Shown: positions 27,858-37,125, numbered from the stretch's first letter. The stretch is 64,000 nt of DNA from Porphyrobacter sp. ULC335 (GCF_025917005.1 NZ_CP078091.1:868001-932000); one strand, 5' to 3'. The notes: generated by a model not told the origin, from the sequence alone. Translations and numbers: made by a program.

Positions 27858-30335
27858 CTACGTCGTCAGGAGGTCGCGGACCGATACCTTGAGGCTCTGT
27901 CGGCAGGCAAGGTAGCCCACCATGCACACCGTAGTGACCATCGTCATGACGATCGCCGTCACCCACAGCAGGTCCGGATTATAGGTGAGCTTGAACTGCG
28001 CGTCATAGATCAGGTAACCGGCAATCCATGTGCCGGCGACGGCCCCGGATGCGGCGATCATGGCGGTGATGACCCAGTCGTAGAAATTGAGCCGCAGGCA
28101 ATCCGCTTCACGCAGCCCCATGCTCATCAGCAGACCGTTCTTCTGGCGGTCATCGGCGCTGAAGCCGGCAACCGAAGCGGCAAGCACAAACAGCGACAGC
28201 AGCAACACCATGGCGGCATAACCGCTTGTCACCTTGGTGACGATCCCGAGCGTCTGGTCAAACCGTTCGGTCAGCTCCTTCAGGGGGACGAGCGCAAGGG
28301 TTGGATATTCTTGCCACAGATCGGCCAGCGCATTCCAGGCGGACGGCGGCAGTTCCATACTGCCCATGTAGCGGGTGGGAGCGTCGATCTTCTCCCGGGC
28401 AGAGGCGGGAACCTGAAACCAGAATGTGATCGAGCCGCTACCCGGCTGGTAGGCGTGGCTTGCCACGAGTGTGAAGACATAGGGCTTTCCGCCAATCTGG
28501 TAGGTCAGCTTGTCGCCAAAGCTGAGCCCCAGATCGGTCATGATTTCCGCTTCCGCCGAGATCTGCTGCCAGTCGGTCGGATTGGACGGCCACCATGCTC
28601 CGCCCGACAGCTTGTTGTTCGCTGGCATTTCGTTCGTCCAGTTCAGACGGATCGGATCCTGCAAAGTCGCCAGGGTGTCGCTGGGTCCGTTGCTGAAGTC
28701 CGCGAGGGACTCCCCGTTTACCGCGACAAGCTGCGCCGAAACGAAAGGCCGCATGGCGCGCACGCTGCTTCCGGTCGCCTTGGCCCAGTCCCCGATCGCC
28801 GCGATCTGGTCGGCCTGCGCCTCGGCGATCATGAGATTGCCATCGTGGCTGCGGTTATATCGCTCCAACGTCGCTCCCAGATCGCGCATCAGCATCAGGG
28901 AAAACAGCAGCAGAAGTCCGCACAGGCCCAGACCCATCACCTGCGCCGACTTGGCGAAAAGGCGCCGCCGCATCATGAAGAAGGTGAACGGAAGCAAGCC
29001 GGCGCGCCGGCTGCCCCAAAGGTCGCCAAGGCGGATCACGGACCAGGTCAGGCCTGCCATCAGGGCAAGCGCAGCGATGATAGCCGCGAGCGTCATGCCG
29101 GTCAGCAGCCAGTTGTCCGAGTAGGCGGCGGCCAGAAGTGTCACCGAGCCGATGCTCCAGATCATGCGCTGCCAGACGTGACTGCCCTCTGCCGGATTGC
29201 GGATCAGCGACAGCAAGGACGCGCGCGACAGCTGGATGAAACTGGGAATTTGCAATGCCAGTAGCAGCAGGAAGAACAGCCCGATGGTCTTCAGGGCCGG
29301 CGCTATATGCCAGCCGGTTCGCACACCGGGAAAATACGCCTGCAATTCGGCGATGATCAGAACATATGCGAATGCCGCAAGGGCGCTGGCGAGAACGATC
29401 GAAAACAGAAACCCCGCCAGCCATTCGCCAAGCGCCATCAAGGTGGCCGTGCGCGTGGGCGTGCCGAAGCTCGCATATATCGCAGCGCGGTAGCGCATCC
29501 GGGCAAGCCACCGGCGGTTGGTCATATCGAGCGCCACGGCACCCATGAAGAAAAGGATCACGGATGCGAGGCCGAGGAAATTCTCGGTGCGCTGCCAGAA
29601 ACTCGCCAGCGGGTGCTGTCCGCCGTTCTTCTTGACCACGCTTGCGCCGGGCAGCGCCTTGCCCGCCCAGGCCTCGATCGCCTGCTGCTGGCCGGCATCC
29701 GCAGTCACCAGAGAACGGGTGCGCACCTTGCTGGTGTCGATTGCGCCGGTAGCGAAGCTGGCTTGATGGGCCATCGCGCGAAGGGTGGTGCTGTGACCTT
29801 CCATGATGCGGTCGGGTTCATGAAACAGGATGGCGCCAAGCCGCAGTCTGGTGCCGCCTAGGGTGAGGACGTCGCCGACTTTTGTTTGCAGCCGGGTTGC
29901 AAGCCGAGATTCCAGCCAGATCTCGCCGACCTTGGGGCCCGAACGCACGGCGGTCTGCGGGCTCGCAGGTGTGTCGCTGATCTGGAGATTGCCTTGCAGC
30001 GGGTAGGCGTCATCGACCAGCTTGAGCTGCACCCGCGCCCATTGCTGATTATGCGTCAGCGTGATGTCGGACAATTGCGTGACAGACAGGCCACCCGAAA
30101 GGCTTCTGAGTCTCACCTCGTCGCCCGGTTTGAGCGGAGAGTGGCTTTCGATCACCAGATCGGAACCGAGCATCTGATCGAGATTGTCGGCCAGATAGCT
30201 CTGGATCGAAGCGCTGGTCAGGGTCAGCGTCAGGAGGAAGAACAACAGCGCCGTCTGTGTGGCGAGGCTGATACGGCCATCGCTTCCCGCAAGATCACGC
30301 CAGCTGTTCTCAAGGATCAATCTGAGCTTGTTCAC
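27858..30335 (-). CDS. FtsX-family ABC transporter permease
   Basis: About 825 residues with two FtsX domains, each with a set of membrane helices and a long periplasmic loop, as in YbbP or LolE-related permeases. Recognisable parts are the first helix (LATQTALLFFLLTLTLTS), the middle cluster of four helices around residues 245-440 and the last helices ending in CMVGYLACRQSLKVSVRDLLTT. Such permeases drive envelope processes or export from the outer leaflet using an ATPase. The GTG start at 30335 overlaps the ATPase stop as GTGA; an upstream reading without a ribosome site is rejected. Partner ATPase is encoded directly upstream. Confidence 0.85.
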   Translation of the reverse strand: MNKLRLILENSWRDLAGSDGRISLATQTALLFFLLTLTLTSASIQSYLADNLDQMLGSDLVIESHSPLKPGDEVRLRSLSGGLSVTQLSDITLTHNQQWARVQLKLVDDAYPLQGNLQISDTPASPQTAVRSGPKVGEIWLESRLATRLQTKVGDVLTLGGTRLRLGAILFHEPDRIMEGHSTTLRAMAHQASFATGAIDTSKVRTRSLVTADAGQQQAIEAWAGKALPGASVVKKNGGQHPLASFWQRTENFLGLASVILFFMGAVALDMTNRRWLARMRYRAAIYASFGTPTRTATLMALGEWLAGFLFSIVLASALAAFAYVLIIAELQAYFPGVRTGWHIAPALKTIGLFFLLLLALQIPSFIQLSRASLLSLIRNPAEGSHVWQRMIWSIGSVTLLAAAYSDNWLLTGMTLAAIIAALALMAGLTWSVIRLGDLWGSRRAGLLPFTFFMMRRRLFAKSAQVMGLGLCGLLLLFSLMLMRDLGATLERYNRSHDGNLMIAEAQADQIAAIGDWAKATGSSVRAMRPFVSAQLVAVNGESLADFSNGPSDTLATLQDPIRLNWTNEMPANNKLSGGAWWPSNPTDWQQISAEAEIMTDLGLSFGDKLTYQIGGKPYVFTLVASHAYQPGSGSITFWFQVPASAREKIDAPTRYMGSMELPPSAWNALADLWQEYPTLALVPLKELTERFDQTLGIVTKVTSGYAAMVLLLSLFVLAASVAGFSADDRQKNGLLMSMGLREADCLRLNFYDWVITAMIAASGAVAGTWIAGYLIYDAQFKLTYNPDLLWVTAIVMTMVTTVCMVGYLACRQSLKVSVRDLLTT

Positions 30336-30991
30336 GCCGCCGCCCTCATCTTTCCGTTTTCGAGCATCAGGGTGGCGTCGGCGCGCTTGGCGAGCGTGCT
30401 GCTGTGGGTCACGATAACCAGTCCGCAGCCCGTTTCGCGGGCGCAATCGAACATCAGGCCGGCGACGACATCAGATGTGCGCATATCGAGATTGCCGGTC
30501 GGTTCATCCGCGAAGATGAACCGGGGGCCGGTGACGAATGCCCGCGCAACCGCAATGCGCTGCTGTTCACCGCCGCTCAACTGGTGGGGGCGGTGCTGCG
30601 CACGGTCCTTGAGGCCGACCTTCTCGAGCCAGGACGCTGCGATATCGAAAGCGTCCCGCCTGCCCTTCAGGCGCAGCGGTAGGGCGAGATTGCCGATGGC
30701 ATCAAGCTCGGGCATCAGGTGGAACTGCTGGAAGATGAAGCCGGAACTGGCGCGCATCATCAGCGCGTCGACCTCGGCCCCATCGATGGTGAACCGCACA
30801 GCGCCTCCCACTGGTTTCTCCAGCCCGGCGGCGATCGACAGCAGGCTTGATTTCCCGGCGCCGGACGGACCCACGATGGCGAGTGTCGTGTCCGCGCGGA
30901 TCACACAGGACAGGCCGTGGAACAGCTCGATCCGTTCATGTCCCGTATCGAAGTGGTGACTGACGTTATCGAGTTCGATCTTATCCTGCAT
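30332..30991 (-). CDS. ABC transporter ATPase, LolD/YbbA type
   Basis: A 219-residue ATPase with Walker A (GPSGAGKSS), Q-loop (IFQQFHLMP), signature (LSGGEQQR), Walker B (FIFADEPTG) and H-loop (VTHS). It is the usual short form that pairs with FtsX-type permeases (MacB, LolD, YbbA). The ATG at 30991 has an AGGAAC ribosome site; an upstream reading of 96 residues has no support. It overlaps the permease gene by 4 nt. Function of the exporter is unknown. Confidence 0.9.
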   Translation of the reverse strand: MQDKIELDNVSHHFDTGHERIELFHGLSCVIRADTTLAIVGPSGAGKSSLLSIAAGLEKPVGGAVRFTIDGAEVDALMMRASSGFIFQQFHLMPELDAIGNLALPLRLKGRRDAFDIAASWLEKVGLKDRAQHRPHQLSGGEQQRIAVARAFVTGPRFIFADEPTGNLDMRTSDVVAGLMFDCARETGCGLVIVTHSSTLAKRADATLMLENGKMRAAA

Positions 30992-31118
30992 GGCATGTGT
31001 TCCTGGTACCGCCCGGGGGCGCGGTTCTGTATTTCGACGGGATTGCAAGGAGGGGGAGGCGCCGCCGCTTCTTCGTGAGGACGTGCGCCGCCTCAGCGGA
31101 CGCACTGGATGCGCCCGA

Positions 31119-32162
31119 TTATTTTGGTTCAGCGAGCTTTGTGCGGGCGTCGGCAATAGCGGATACGAGCTCCGGCCTGCTGAAATGGGGCAAGGCCAGT
31201 TCCATGATCTCGACCGCCTCGGTGAGCGCCTCGCGATCCGATCCTGCCGACTGGGCACGGAAGAAGCCCCACATGGCAATCAGCGGCACATCGTATAGCG
31301 ACGGATCGGCATCGAACGCGGCGCGCGCTTGCGCTCCGTCGCCATTTACCATCTGGAAAAGCAGGCTGATGCTGCGTTCATCGGCCCAGGGCTCGCGCGT
31401 GGCGAGCGGACGCCCCAAGGCCTTGACCATCGCCTCGGCCGCCGCCGCAGTGGAATAGGGGTTCTGCCCCGTGACCAGCCGTCCGTCGGCGACGACATGG
31501 TTCAGCATGATCGGAGCCTCGCTGTAAATGGCCCCCGATCCGCGCAATCCGTTTTCCAAAAGAACCGGGAACGAAGGCGCCCAGCCTTTGCCGAACATGG
31601 CTTCTTCCTCGTTCGAGAAGCCTGTGACGGCGCGCCCTTCGAGCAGCGAGGTGCCGTCTTCCAGAGCCACATTCATGAACACGGCAGGCCCGTGACACAC
31701 AGCCCCGATGACGCCTCCGGCGAGGTAAGTTTCGGCAAGCAGTGTCTTGAGCGGGACACTGATCGGCAAATCGAACATCGCGCCCTTGCCGCCGATGACG
31801 AAGATGGCAGCATATTTCTGCTCTCCCAGGCTTGCGAGCGAGCGGGTGTTAGCCAATTCTGCTGCGGCCTCTGGGTCAGCAAGGAAGCGGCTGTTGTACG
31901 GCTTCTTGCCGTTGAATTTGTCTGCGACCACCGCACCGCCGGAAGGGCTCGCAATGTCGACCTCGAAACCATTGTCGGTGAAGACGGCCCAGGCCTGGGT
32001 CAGCTCGTCCATTTCGAAGCCGGGGCGCGTCTTTCCGTCGTCGGCGCCATTGCCGCTGACGACCAGCAGCACGCGATCATTCCCCGCAGCCATGGCGTGC
32101 TGCGGCACGATCATGAGCAGGCCGAGTGTGACTGAGAGCATTGTTGTTATCGGGAACCGCAT
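31119..32162 (-). CDS. Exported DJ-1/PfpI-family protein with C-terminal extension
   Basis: A 347-residue protein with a signal peptide (MRFPITTMLSVTLGLLMIVPQHAMA). The central part is a DJ-1/PfpI (class I glutamine-amidotransferase-like) fold with the nucleophile elbow GAVCHGP (Cys about residue 155) and the ASPSGG loop, as in Hsp31-like proteins. The last 110 residues form an acidic helical extension. A role in envelope stress or glyoxalase-like chemistry is possible but unproven. Divergent from a two-component system, with a tandem repeat between them that could be its operator. Confidence 0.8.
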   Translation of the reverse strand: MRFPITTMLSVTLGLLMIVPQHAMAAGNDRVLLVVSGNGADDGKTRPGFEMDELTQAWAVFTDNGFEVDIASPSGGAVVADKFNGKKPYNSRFLADPEAAAELANTRSLASLGEQKYAAIFVIGGKGAMFDLPISVPLKTLLAETYLAGGVIGAVCHGPAVFMNVALEDGTSLLEGRAVTGFSNEEEAMFGKGWAPSFPVLLENGLRGSGAIYSEAPIMLNHVVADGRLVTGQNPYSTAAAAEAMVKALGRPLATREPWADERSISLLFQMVNGDGAQARAAFDADPSLYDVPLIAMWGFFRAQSAGSDREALTEAVEIMELALPHFSRPELVSAIADARTKLAEPK

Positions 32163-32232
32163 CTTCTAGCCTTTCGAACATCTGGCGATGCGGCCGCTTT
32201 GGCGGATCCGGCGTCATGCCGATGTGAAACCC

Positions 32233-32254
32233 CGTTTGACGTTCGTTTGACGTT
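32233..32254. promoter_or_regulatory. Tandem 11-bp repeat, OmpR-type operator candidate
   Basis: CGTTTGACGTT occurs twice with no gap (32233-32243 and 32244-32254) in the gap between the secreted DJ-1 gene and the response-regulator gene. OmpR-family regulators typically bind two direct repeats with about 10-11 bp between starts, which fits. Confidence 0.5.
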
Positions 32255-32295
32255 GATTGCGCCAGAAGGCCGTCATGAACTTCGGAGCCGGGCAA

Positions 32296-32982
32296 ATGAG
32301 TGACAGCTTCGATATCCTCCTGATTGAGGATAATGCCGACGTTGCAGGCAACATCATCGATTACCTGGAGGCGGTCGGGCACCGGTTGCATTATGCCCCT
32401 GACGGAGAGGCAGGATTGCGCGAGGCTCTCATCGCGCCCGTCGACGTCGTGCTGCTTGATCTAGCTTTGCCGGGCCGCGACGGGCTGAACGTCTGCGCCG
32501 AAATCCGCCGTATCTCCGATCGCCGCATACCGATCCTAATGCTTACCGCGCGCGACACGCTCGAAGACAAGCTGGCGGGTTTCGCGCATGGTGCCGATGA
32601 CTATCTGGTCAAGCCCTTCCCGCTCGCGGAACTTGCTGCGCGGGTTGCGGCGCTTGCGCAGCGGCCACTGCTGGGGCAGCCGCACCGGTTTTCGGTCGGC
32701 CCTTTGACCATTGACCGCCAGGCGCGCCTCGCGACGAGAGAAGGGCGGGCGCTGCGCCTGACGCCGCTCCTCTGGAAGCTTCTGCTGATGCTTGCCGAAG
32801 CCTGGCCCCAGCCGGTCAGCCGGGAGGAAGTGACCTTGCGGCTATGGGGCGACGAGCCGCCATCTTCCGACACGTTGCGCGCCCATGTGCATCTGCTGCG
32901 TCAGGTGGTCGACAAGCCCTTTGATGTTCCGCTGATCGAGACCGTGCACAGCTTCGGCTTCCGCCTGAAAGTCGGTCAATAA
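32296..32982 (+). CDS. OmpR-family response regulator
   Basis: About 228 residues: receiver domain with acidic pair (ED at 11-12), phosphorylatable Asp55 (VVLLDLALPG), Thr in MLTARD, and Lys in DDYLVKPF, then a winged-helix OmpR/PhoB DNA-binding domain (VSREEVTLRLWGDE through RAHVHLLRQVVDKPFD to SFGFRLKVG). An earlier ATG at 32275 is possible; the ATG at 32296 gives the canonical start MSDSFDILLIEDN. The stop overlaps the ATG of the kinase gene. Probably binds the tandem repeat at 32233-32254. Confidence 0.9.
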   Translation: MSDSFDILLIEDNADVAGNIIDYLEAVGHRLHYAPDGEAGLREALIAPVDVVLLDLALPGRDGLNVCAEIRRISDRRIPILMLTARDTLEDKLAGFAHGADDYLVKPFPLAELAARVAALAQRPLLGQPHRFSVGPLTIDRQARLATREGRALRLTPLLWKLLLMLAEAWPQPVSREEVTLRLWGDEPPSSDTLRAHVHLLRQVVDKPFDVPLIETVHSFGFRLKVGQ

Positions 32983-34271
32983 TGGCACGGCGGCACAGCC
33001 TGCGCTGGCGGATTGTCCTGACCATTATCGGCAGCGTCGTGGCGACAAGCCTGATCTTCGGTCTTTCCACCTTCATTATTGCCTATTCGATGGAAGACCG
33101 GATCTTCAGGGACGCGCTGTCGGACGAGGCCCTCTATCAGACAGATGTCTGGCAACGCACCGACAGGCTCGCACCGGCGCGTAACGCCGATGTCAGAATC
33201 TATCTTGCTGGCGAGACCCTGCCGCGGGACATATTTCCGGCATTCAACGACAACCCCGGGCAGACCGAGTTCTTCGGACGCGAAGGGCGTCACTACCATA
33301 TCCGGCGGTTCGACCTGAATGAAGGGCGACCCGGTGCCGCGCCGGAGCCCGTCGTCGGGGTCATGGAAGTCAGCGACGAACTGCTGGTCCGTCCTTATCG
33401 CGAGTCCATCATCGCCTTTCTCGCCGTCGTCAGCCTGATTATCGCAGCCATTATGGCAGGTTTCGGATGGTGGATCGCCAACCGGGCGATGCGGCCGCTC
33501 AGCGAGCTTGCCGGGGTTGTGGCGAAGTCGGGGGCGACCGTACCTGTCGTGCAAGCGAGCACTTTCCCGGCGAACGAGATCGGAACGCTGGCAGAAGCGC
33601 TGGAACAGGCCTTCAGCCGGATATCGGCGTTCATGGAAAGAGAGCGGGCCTTTACGCGGGACGCCAGCCACGAGCTGCGAACGCCTCTGGCGGTGATCCA
33701 CGGTGCGGCCGAAGTGATGAGAATCAATGAAGATTTTCCATCACATCTGGCTGAACCCCTGCGACGTATCGAGACCGCATCCACAGACATGGCACTGGCT
33801 TTGGATCAGCTACTCTCGCTGGCGCGCGAGAGCGAAGGCGTTCCCAGAGAGTTGGTCCGGTTACGGCCGTTTGTCGACAAGGCAGTGTCCTGGGCAGAGA
33901 TCCGTTATCCGGCCAGCCGCATCACTGTGTCGGTCGGGGTCGGCGCGGATGCGCAGGGGCTGGTTCACCCGGTCTCTCTTCAGTTGGTGCTCAACAATCT
34001 CGTCGGGAACTGCTTCCAGCATGTCGGAATGGGTCGGCTGACAATCGGCTTCGAGGGCGATTGCCTGACGATTTCCGATGACGGGCCGGGTCTGGAGGCA
34101 GGTTCTACCCCGCTTGCTCCTTCTGCCAGCGGCATCTCGACCAGCGGCAGCGGCCTCGGGCTCGATATATCCCGGCGCCTTTGCGAAGCGATGGGTGCGG
34201 GCCTGACCGTCCGCAGCGGCGTGAGCGGCGATAGGGGCACGCACTTCCGCCTCGATCTTTCCGGGCGCTGA
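32982..34271 (+). CDS. Sensor histidine kinase of the OmpR-type pair
   Basis: A 429-residue kinase with two membrane helices (about 12-34 and 143-165), a periplasmic sensor of about 105 residues between them, then a HAMP-like linker (MRPLSELAG), the dimerisation H-box (DASHELRTPL, His230), and an HATPase domain with LVLNNLVGNC (N box), DDGPG (G1) and GLGLDI (G2). It starts at the last base of the regulator stop codon (TAATG overlap), as expected for a coupled pair. The signal sensed is unknown. The short periplasmic loop is not recognised. Confidence 0.9.
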   Translation: MARRHSLRWRIVLTIIGSVVATSLIFGLSTFIIAYSMEDRIFRDALSDEALYQTDVWQRTDRLAPARNADVRIYLAGETLPRDIFPAFNDNPGQTEFFGREGRHYHIRRFDLNEGRPGAAPEPVVGVMEVSDELLVRPYRESIIAFLAVVSLIIAAIMAGFGWWIANRAMRPLSELAGVVAKSGATVPVVQASTFPANEIGTLAEALEQAFSRISAFMERERAFTRDASHELRTPLAVIHGAAEVMRINEDFPSHLAEPLRRIETASTDMALALDQLLSLARESEGVPRELVRLRPFVDKAVSWAEIRYPASRITVSVGVGADAQGLVHPVSLQLVLNNLVGNCFQHVGMGRLTIGFEGDCLTISDDGPGLEAGSTPLAPSASGISTSGSGLGLDISRRLCEAMGAGLTVRSGVSGDRGTHFRLDLSGR

Positions 34272-34445
34272 GCCGTGCGGTGCTTCCCGTCAGACCTTGC
34301 GCGACAGGCAATTCCTTTCCCACGAGAGGGGGCGGGACAAGAGAATGTCGGCTGCTGTCATTGCCCGGCCAGAGTGTCCCGCTTTACCATCGACCTGGCT
34401 GCGGGCGGGAGGTCTGCCGTCCGGCAATCCGTGCGAGGTGATCTG

Positions 34446-34517
34446 ATGTCTCTCTGGCCGAGGGCCTTCGATCTGTTCCTCGCCCTCACACAAGGGGGGC
34501 GGCCCACGGGCGGTTAG
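34446..34517 (+). CDS. Possible 23-residue small protein
   Basis: An ATG at 34446 follows the near-perfect ribosome site GAGGTGATC (34435-34443) and runs 23 codons to TAG at 34515-34517. The product starts MSLWPRAFDLFLALTQ and ends GGRPTGG; the first 16 residues could form an amphipathic helix. It lies between the kinase gene and a LuxR-type regulator. Short readings can occur by chance, so support is modest. Confidence 0.35.
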   Translation: MSLWPRAFDLFLALTQGGRPTGG

Positions 34518-34546
34518 GTTGCAGCTTGTATCATCAAAGACCGAAA

Positions 34547-34930
34547 ATGGTTGCCGCTTCGTCTTTTCAGGCGGGGGAGACCGAGCCCTCCGCGATCGAA
34601 CAAAATGCCCGGCTGACTTACGTGCTGGACATCGACGCGGCGCATCAGGACGAGATCAATGCTCTGATCGCACAAGTTCCCGGCGCCAGTTTCTACACCA
34701 TCCGGTCCAACCGTGACCGGCCGGGCGCGATGCCTGCCGGGCAGCTTTCACATAGGCTCGAACAGGTGCTGCGCCTGATCGGTCAGGGGATGTCCAACAA
34801 GACGATCGGGCGGCAGCTCGGGATATCGCACTTCACGGTTCGCAACCACGTTGCCCGTCTGCTGCGCATGTATGATGCGCGCAACCGCGATGAACTGATC
34901 GCTTTGACGCAGCCGCATAGACCGGCCTGA
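34547..34930 (+). CDS. LuxR-type HTH regulator
   Basis: About 127 residues, with a GerE/LuxR-type helix-turn-helix in the C-terminal half (LSHRLEQVLRLIGQGMSNKTIG, then LGISHFTVRNHVARLLRMYDARNRDELI). There is no receiver domain and no autoinducer domain; the N-terminal 60 residues are short and not recognised (VLDIDAAHQDEINALIAQVPGASF). The ATG at 34547 is taken because an upstream TTG lacks a ribosome site. It ends just before the convergent DUF2306 gene. Targets unknown. Confidence 0.8.
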   Translation: MVAASSFQAGETEPSAIEQNARLTYVLDIDAAHQDEINALIAQVPGASFYTIRSNRDRPGAMPAGQLSHRLEQVLRLIGQGMSNKTIGRQLGISHFTVRNHVARLLRMYDARNRDELIALTQPHRPA

Positions 34931-35015
34931 ACGCGGGCTCATCGGCCTGTTTCCCATGGCCCTTTCACTGGCCCCCCTTCTCCGCTTCTGCAAGCCAAAG
35001 GCTGGGCGGAGATTG

Positions 35016-35849
35016 TCAGATGTGGGGTGACCAGATCACCATCCATGCAAGGCCGCCGCCTGCGAGGATCAGGCTTGCAGCCACCCACAAGCCGCCTGCC
35101 ATCACGAACTTGGCGGCGGGCGTGCTGCGCTCGGCGCGAAGATAGAGTTCGAGCACGGCAAGAGGGAGGAGATAGGTCGCAAAGCCCCAGACAATATCGA
35201 AGGGCCCCGACATGCCCCGGGCGATGCCTAGCCCGCCGGTCGAGATGCCCCAGACCATATAGCCAAGGCGCATGAACCATACCCCGCTGGCGACGATGAA
35301 GGTGCGCATCGCCCAGCGTCGGTGCGCTGCGAAGTTGCGCTGCCGTGCCGTCCACCAGGCCATAATTCCGAACCCGATAATCAGGGCCCCATCGATCGAG
35401 ATTGCGACAGCGCTAGTGATGGCGAGGTAGGATCCGCGCACCCATGTGAGCCACAGGCCGCCGATCGAGAGAAACAGTGCGGTGGCGATGAATATCCGCC
35501 CGCTCCAGCGATGCAAGCGCGGCCAGCGCATCCGGATCGCCGGAACAAGTTGCAGCAGCCCGGCGGAGGTCATCACGGCAGCGACGAGCACATGTGCTGC
35601 AAAGCTGGCGTTACCGATTGTGTCGCCCGCGAGATAACCGGTGATGTGCTGCTTTGCGTCCCAAGCGGCAAAATTCCCCGCGATGGTGTTCCGGTAGTAG
35701 AACAGCAGAATGAAGGTCACGAACAGCATCTGACCCAGTGCCGTTGCAGCGAACCATCCCTTCACTGCCAGATCGAGGTGCCACCGTGCACGTTTGCCTG
35801 ACGATGATGCAGACCGGGTTGGCTCGGTGAAGGTTTCAGGAGCGTTCAT
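35016..35849 (-). CDS. DUF2306 integral membrane protein
   Basis: About 277 residues with seven or eight predicted membrane helices. DUF2306 motifs are visible: LHRWSGRIF in an early loop and the later HRRWAMRTF, both with the His and Trp typical of the family. The function is not known; some related membrane families bind haem with such histidines. The ATG at 35849 follows AAGGTCC. It lies divergent from the AraC regulator gene, which may control it. Confidence 0.8.
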   Translation of the reverse strand: MNAPETFTEPTRSASSSGKRARWHLDLAVKGWFAATALGQMLFVTFILLFYYRNTIAGNFAAWDAKQHITGYLAGDTIGNASFAAHVLVAAVMTSAGLLQLVPAIRMRWPRLHRWSGRIFIATALFLSIGGLWLTWVRGSYLAITSAVAISIDGALIIGFGIMAWWTARQRNFAAHRRWAMRTFIVASGVWFMRLGYMVWGISTGGLGIARGMSGPFDIVWGFATYLLPLAVLELYLRAERSTPAAKFVMAGGLWVAASLILAGGGLAWMVIWSPHI

Positions 35850-36020
35850 TTCTGGACCTTGCAAGATTGGTATTCAAGGAGCCGTGTTATGCTTGCAACA
35901 CAGCGGAGTGAATGACCGAAGCCGACAAAGCTTTGTCCGTCACCTTCTGTTTGCGAGAGCCCGCACCTTCTCCAGATGGTGGGGGGCGGGAGGTTTGAAA
36001 AACTCGGGATTGCCTTTTGC

Positions 36021-36038
36021 GTATTGCGCTGGCAATAC
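36021..36038. promoter_or_regulatory. Inverted repeat upstream of AraC start
   Basis: GTATTGC and GCAATAC flank a 4-nt spacer and end 7 bases before the AraC start codon, where no ribosome site is visible. It may be an operator or a structure that limits translation. Confidence 0.35.
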
Positions 36039-36045
36039 ACCGCAA

Positions 36046-37125
36046 ATGACCCTGGCCGACAGAAACATCCTCCCGGCAACGCGATATTTCCGCCAGTCTG
36101 TCGCGGCGGGGATGGTGGTTGGTTTGATAGATCACGCGGCATCGCGCGGCGCGGATCGGCGTTACCTGCTCGCCGTAGCCGGTCTTCCCGCGACCGGAGA
36201 AATCGACCCGAACAGGCGCGTGCCGCTTGAACTTTACACTAGGGTTTGGCGCGAAGCGAAACGGCTGTGCAACAACCCCGCTCTCGCCATCGAGCACGCG
36301 GTCTCGCATGGTTTTGACAATCTTTCGATCGTCGGCCTCATTGCATATGCCTCAGCCACGATGCGCGACGCCATCGAGCAACTCAACCGGTTTGGCCGTC
36401 TTGTCACGGATATCAGCGTTGTCGGAACCGATCGGTTCACGCTCTCGGACGAAAGCGACGGAATCTGGCTGACGGACAACCGGTTGGACGAGCCGCCCTT
36501 TCCGGAATGCACCGAGACGACTTTCATCTGGTTCGTCAGGGCCGCCCGCGAACCCGGCGATGCGCCCTATTGCAGTCTGGCGGATGTCACTCACGAGGAT
36601 CCGGGCACGCGCGCCGCGTTCGAGCGCGCTTTGGGGGCACCCATCCGTTTCGGCGCATCGCGCAATGCCATCCGTATCAGCCGGGCATGGCTTGACTACC
36701 GGATCAACCAATACCCCTGCTATGCTTTTAGCGTGTTCTGCTCTCATGCCGACCGCCTCCTTGCGGAGCTCGACGCGAGCCGTTCGGTTGCAGGACAGGT
36801 GGAGCGACTGATCCTGCCGATGCTCCACACCGGGAAAGTCACGGCTGAAGACGTGGCGCGGCAACTGAACATGAGCGGTCAGGGTCTTTACCGCGCGCTA
36901 CGGGGGGAAGGGACCACGTTCGAGGAACTGCTGGCAGAACTGCGCCACAGGTTCGCCAAAGGCTATCTCGCCGAACAGCGGGTGTCGCTGAAAGAGATTG
37001 CCTATCTGCTGGGGTACTCGGATGTTTCGGCCTTCTCTCGCGCCTTCAAGCGGCGCGAAGGCGTTTCGCCGGGCGCATATATGCGCGAAGCCACCCCTGA
37101 TTTCGTCCACTTGAGTAACGCCTGA
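36046..37125 (+). CDS. AraC-family regulator with arabinose-binding-like N-terminus
   Basis: About 359 residues. The N-terminal 200 residues resemble the PF12625 sensor domain of OruR/GliR-type AraC regulators (VVGLIDHAASRGADRRYLL, then NNPALAIEHAVSHGFDNLSIVGLIAYASATMRDAI). The C-terminal 100 residues hold two AraC helix-turn-helix motifs: AEDVARQLNMSGQGLYR and SLKEIAYLLGYSDVSAFSRAFKRREGVSP. The ATG at 36046 is preferred, as upstream readings run through the DUF2306 promoter. Likely targets are DUF2306 and itself. Effector unknown. Confidence 0.85.
   Translation: MTLADRNILPATRYFRQSVAAGMVVGLIDHAASRGADRRYLLAVAGLPATGEIDPNRRVPLELYTRVWREAKRLCNNPALAIEHAVSHGFDNLSIVGLIAYASATMRDAIEQLNRFGRLVTDISVVGTDRFTLSDESDGIWLTDNRLDEPPFPECTETTFIWFVRAAREPGDAPYCSLADVTHEDPGTRAAFERALGAPIRFGASRNAIRISRAWLDYRINQYPCYAFSVFCSHADRLLAELDASRSVAGQVERLILPMLHTGKVTAEDVARQLNMSGQGLYRALRGEGTTFEELLAELRHRFAKGYLAEQRVSLKEIAYLLGYSDVSAFSRAFKRREGVSPGAYMREATPDFVHLSNA

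Noticed and set aside
27843..29264. 473-codon open frame opposite the FtsX permease
   Set aside because: Arg/Gln/His-rich with no membrane or domain pattern; the permease on the other strand is well supported.
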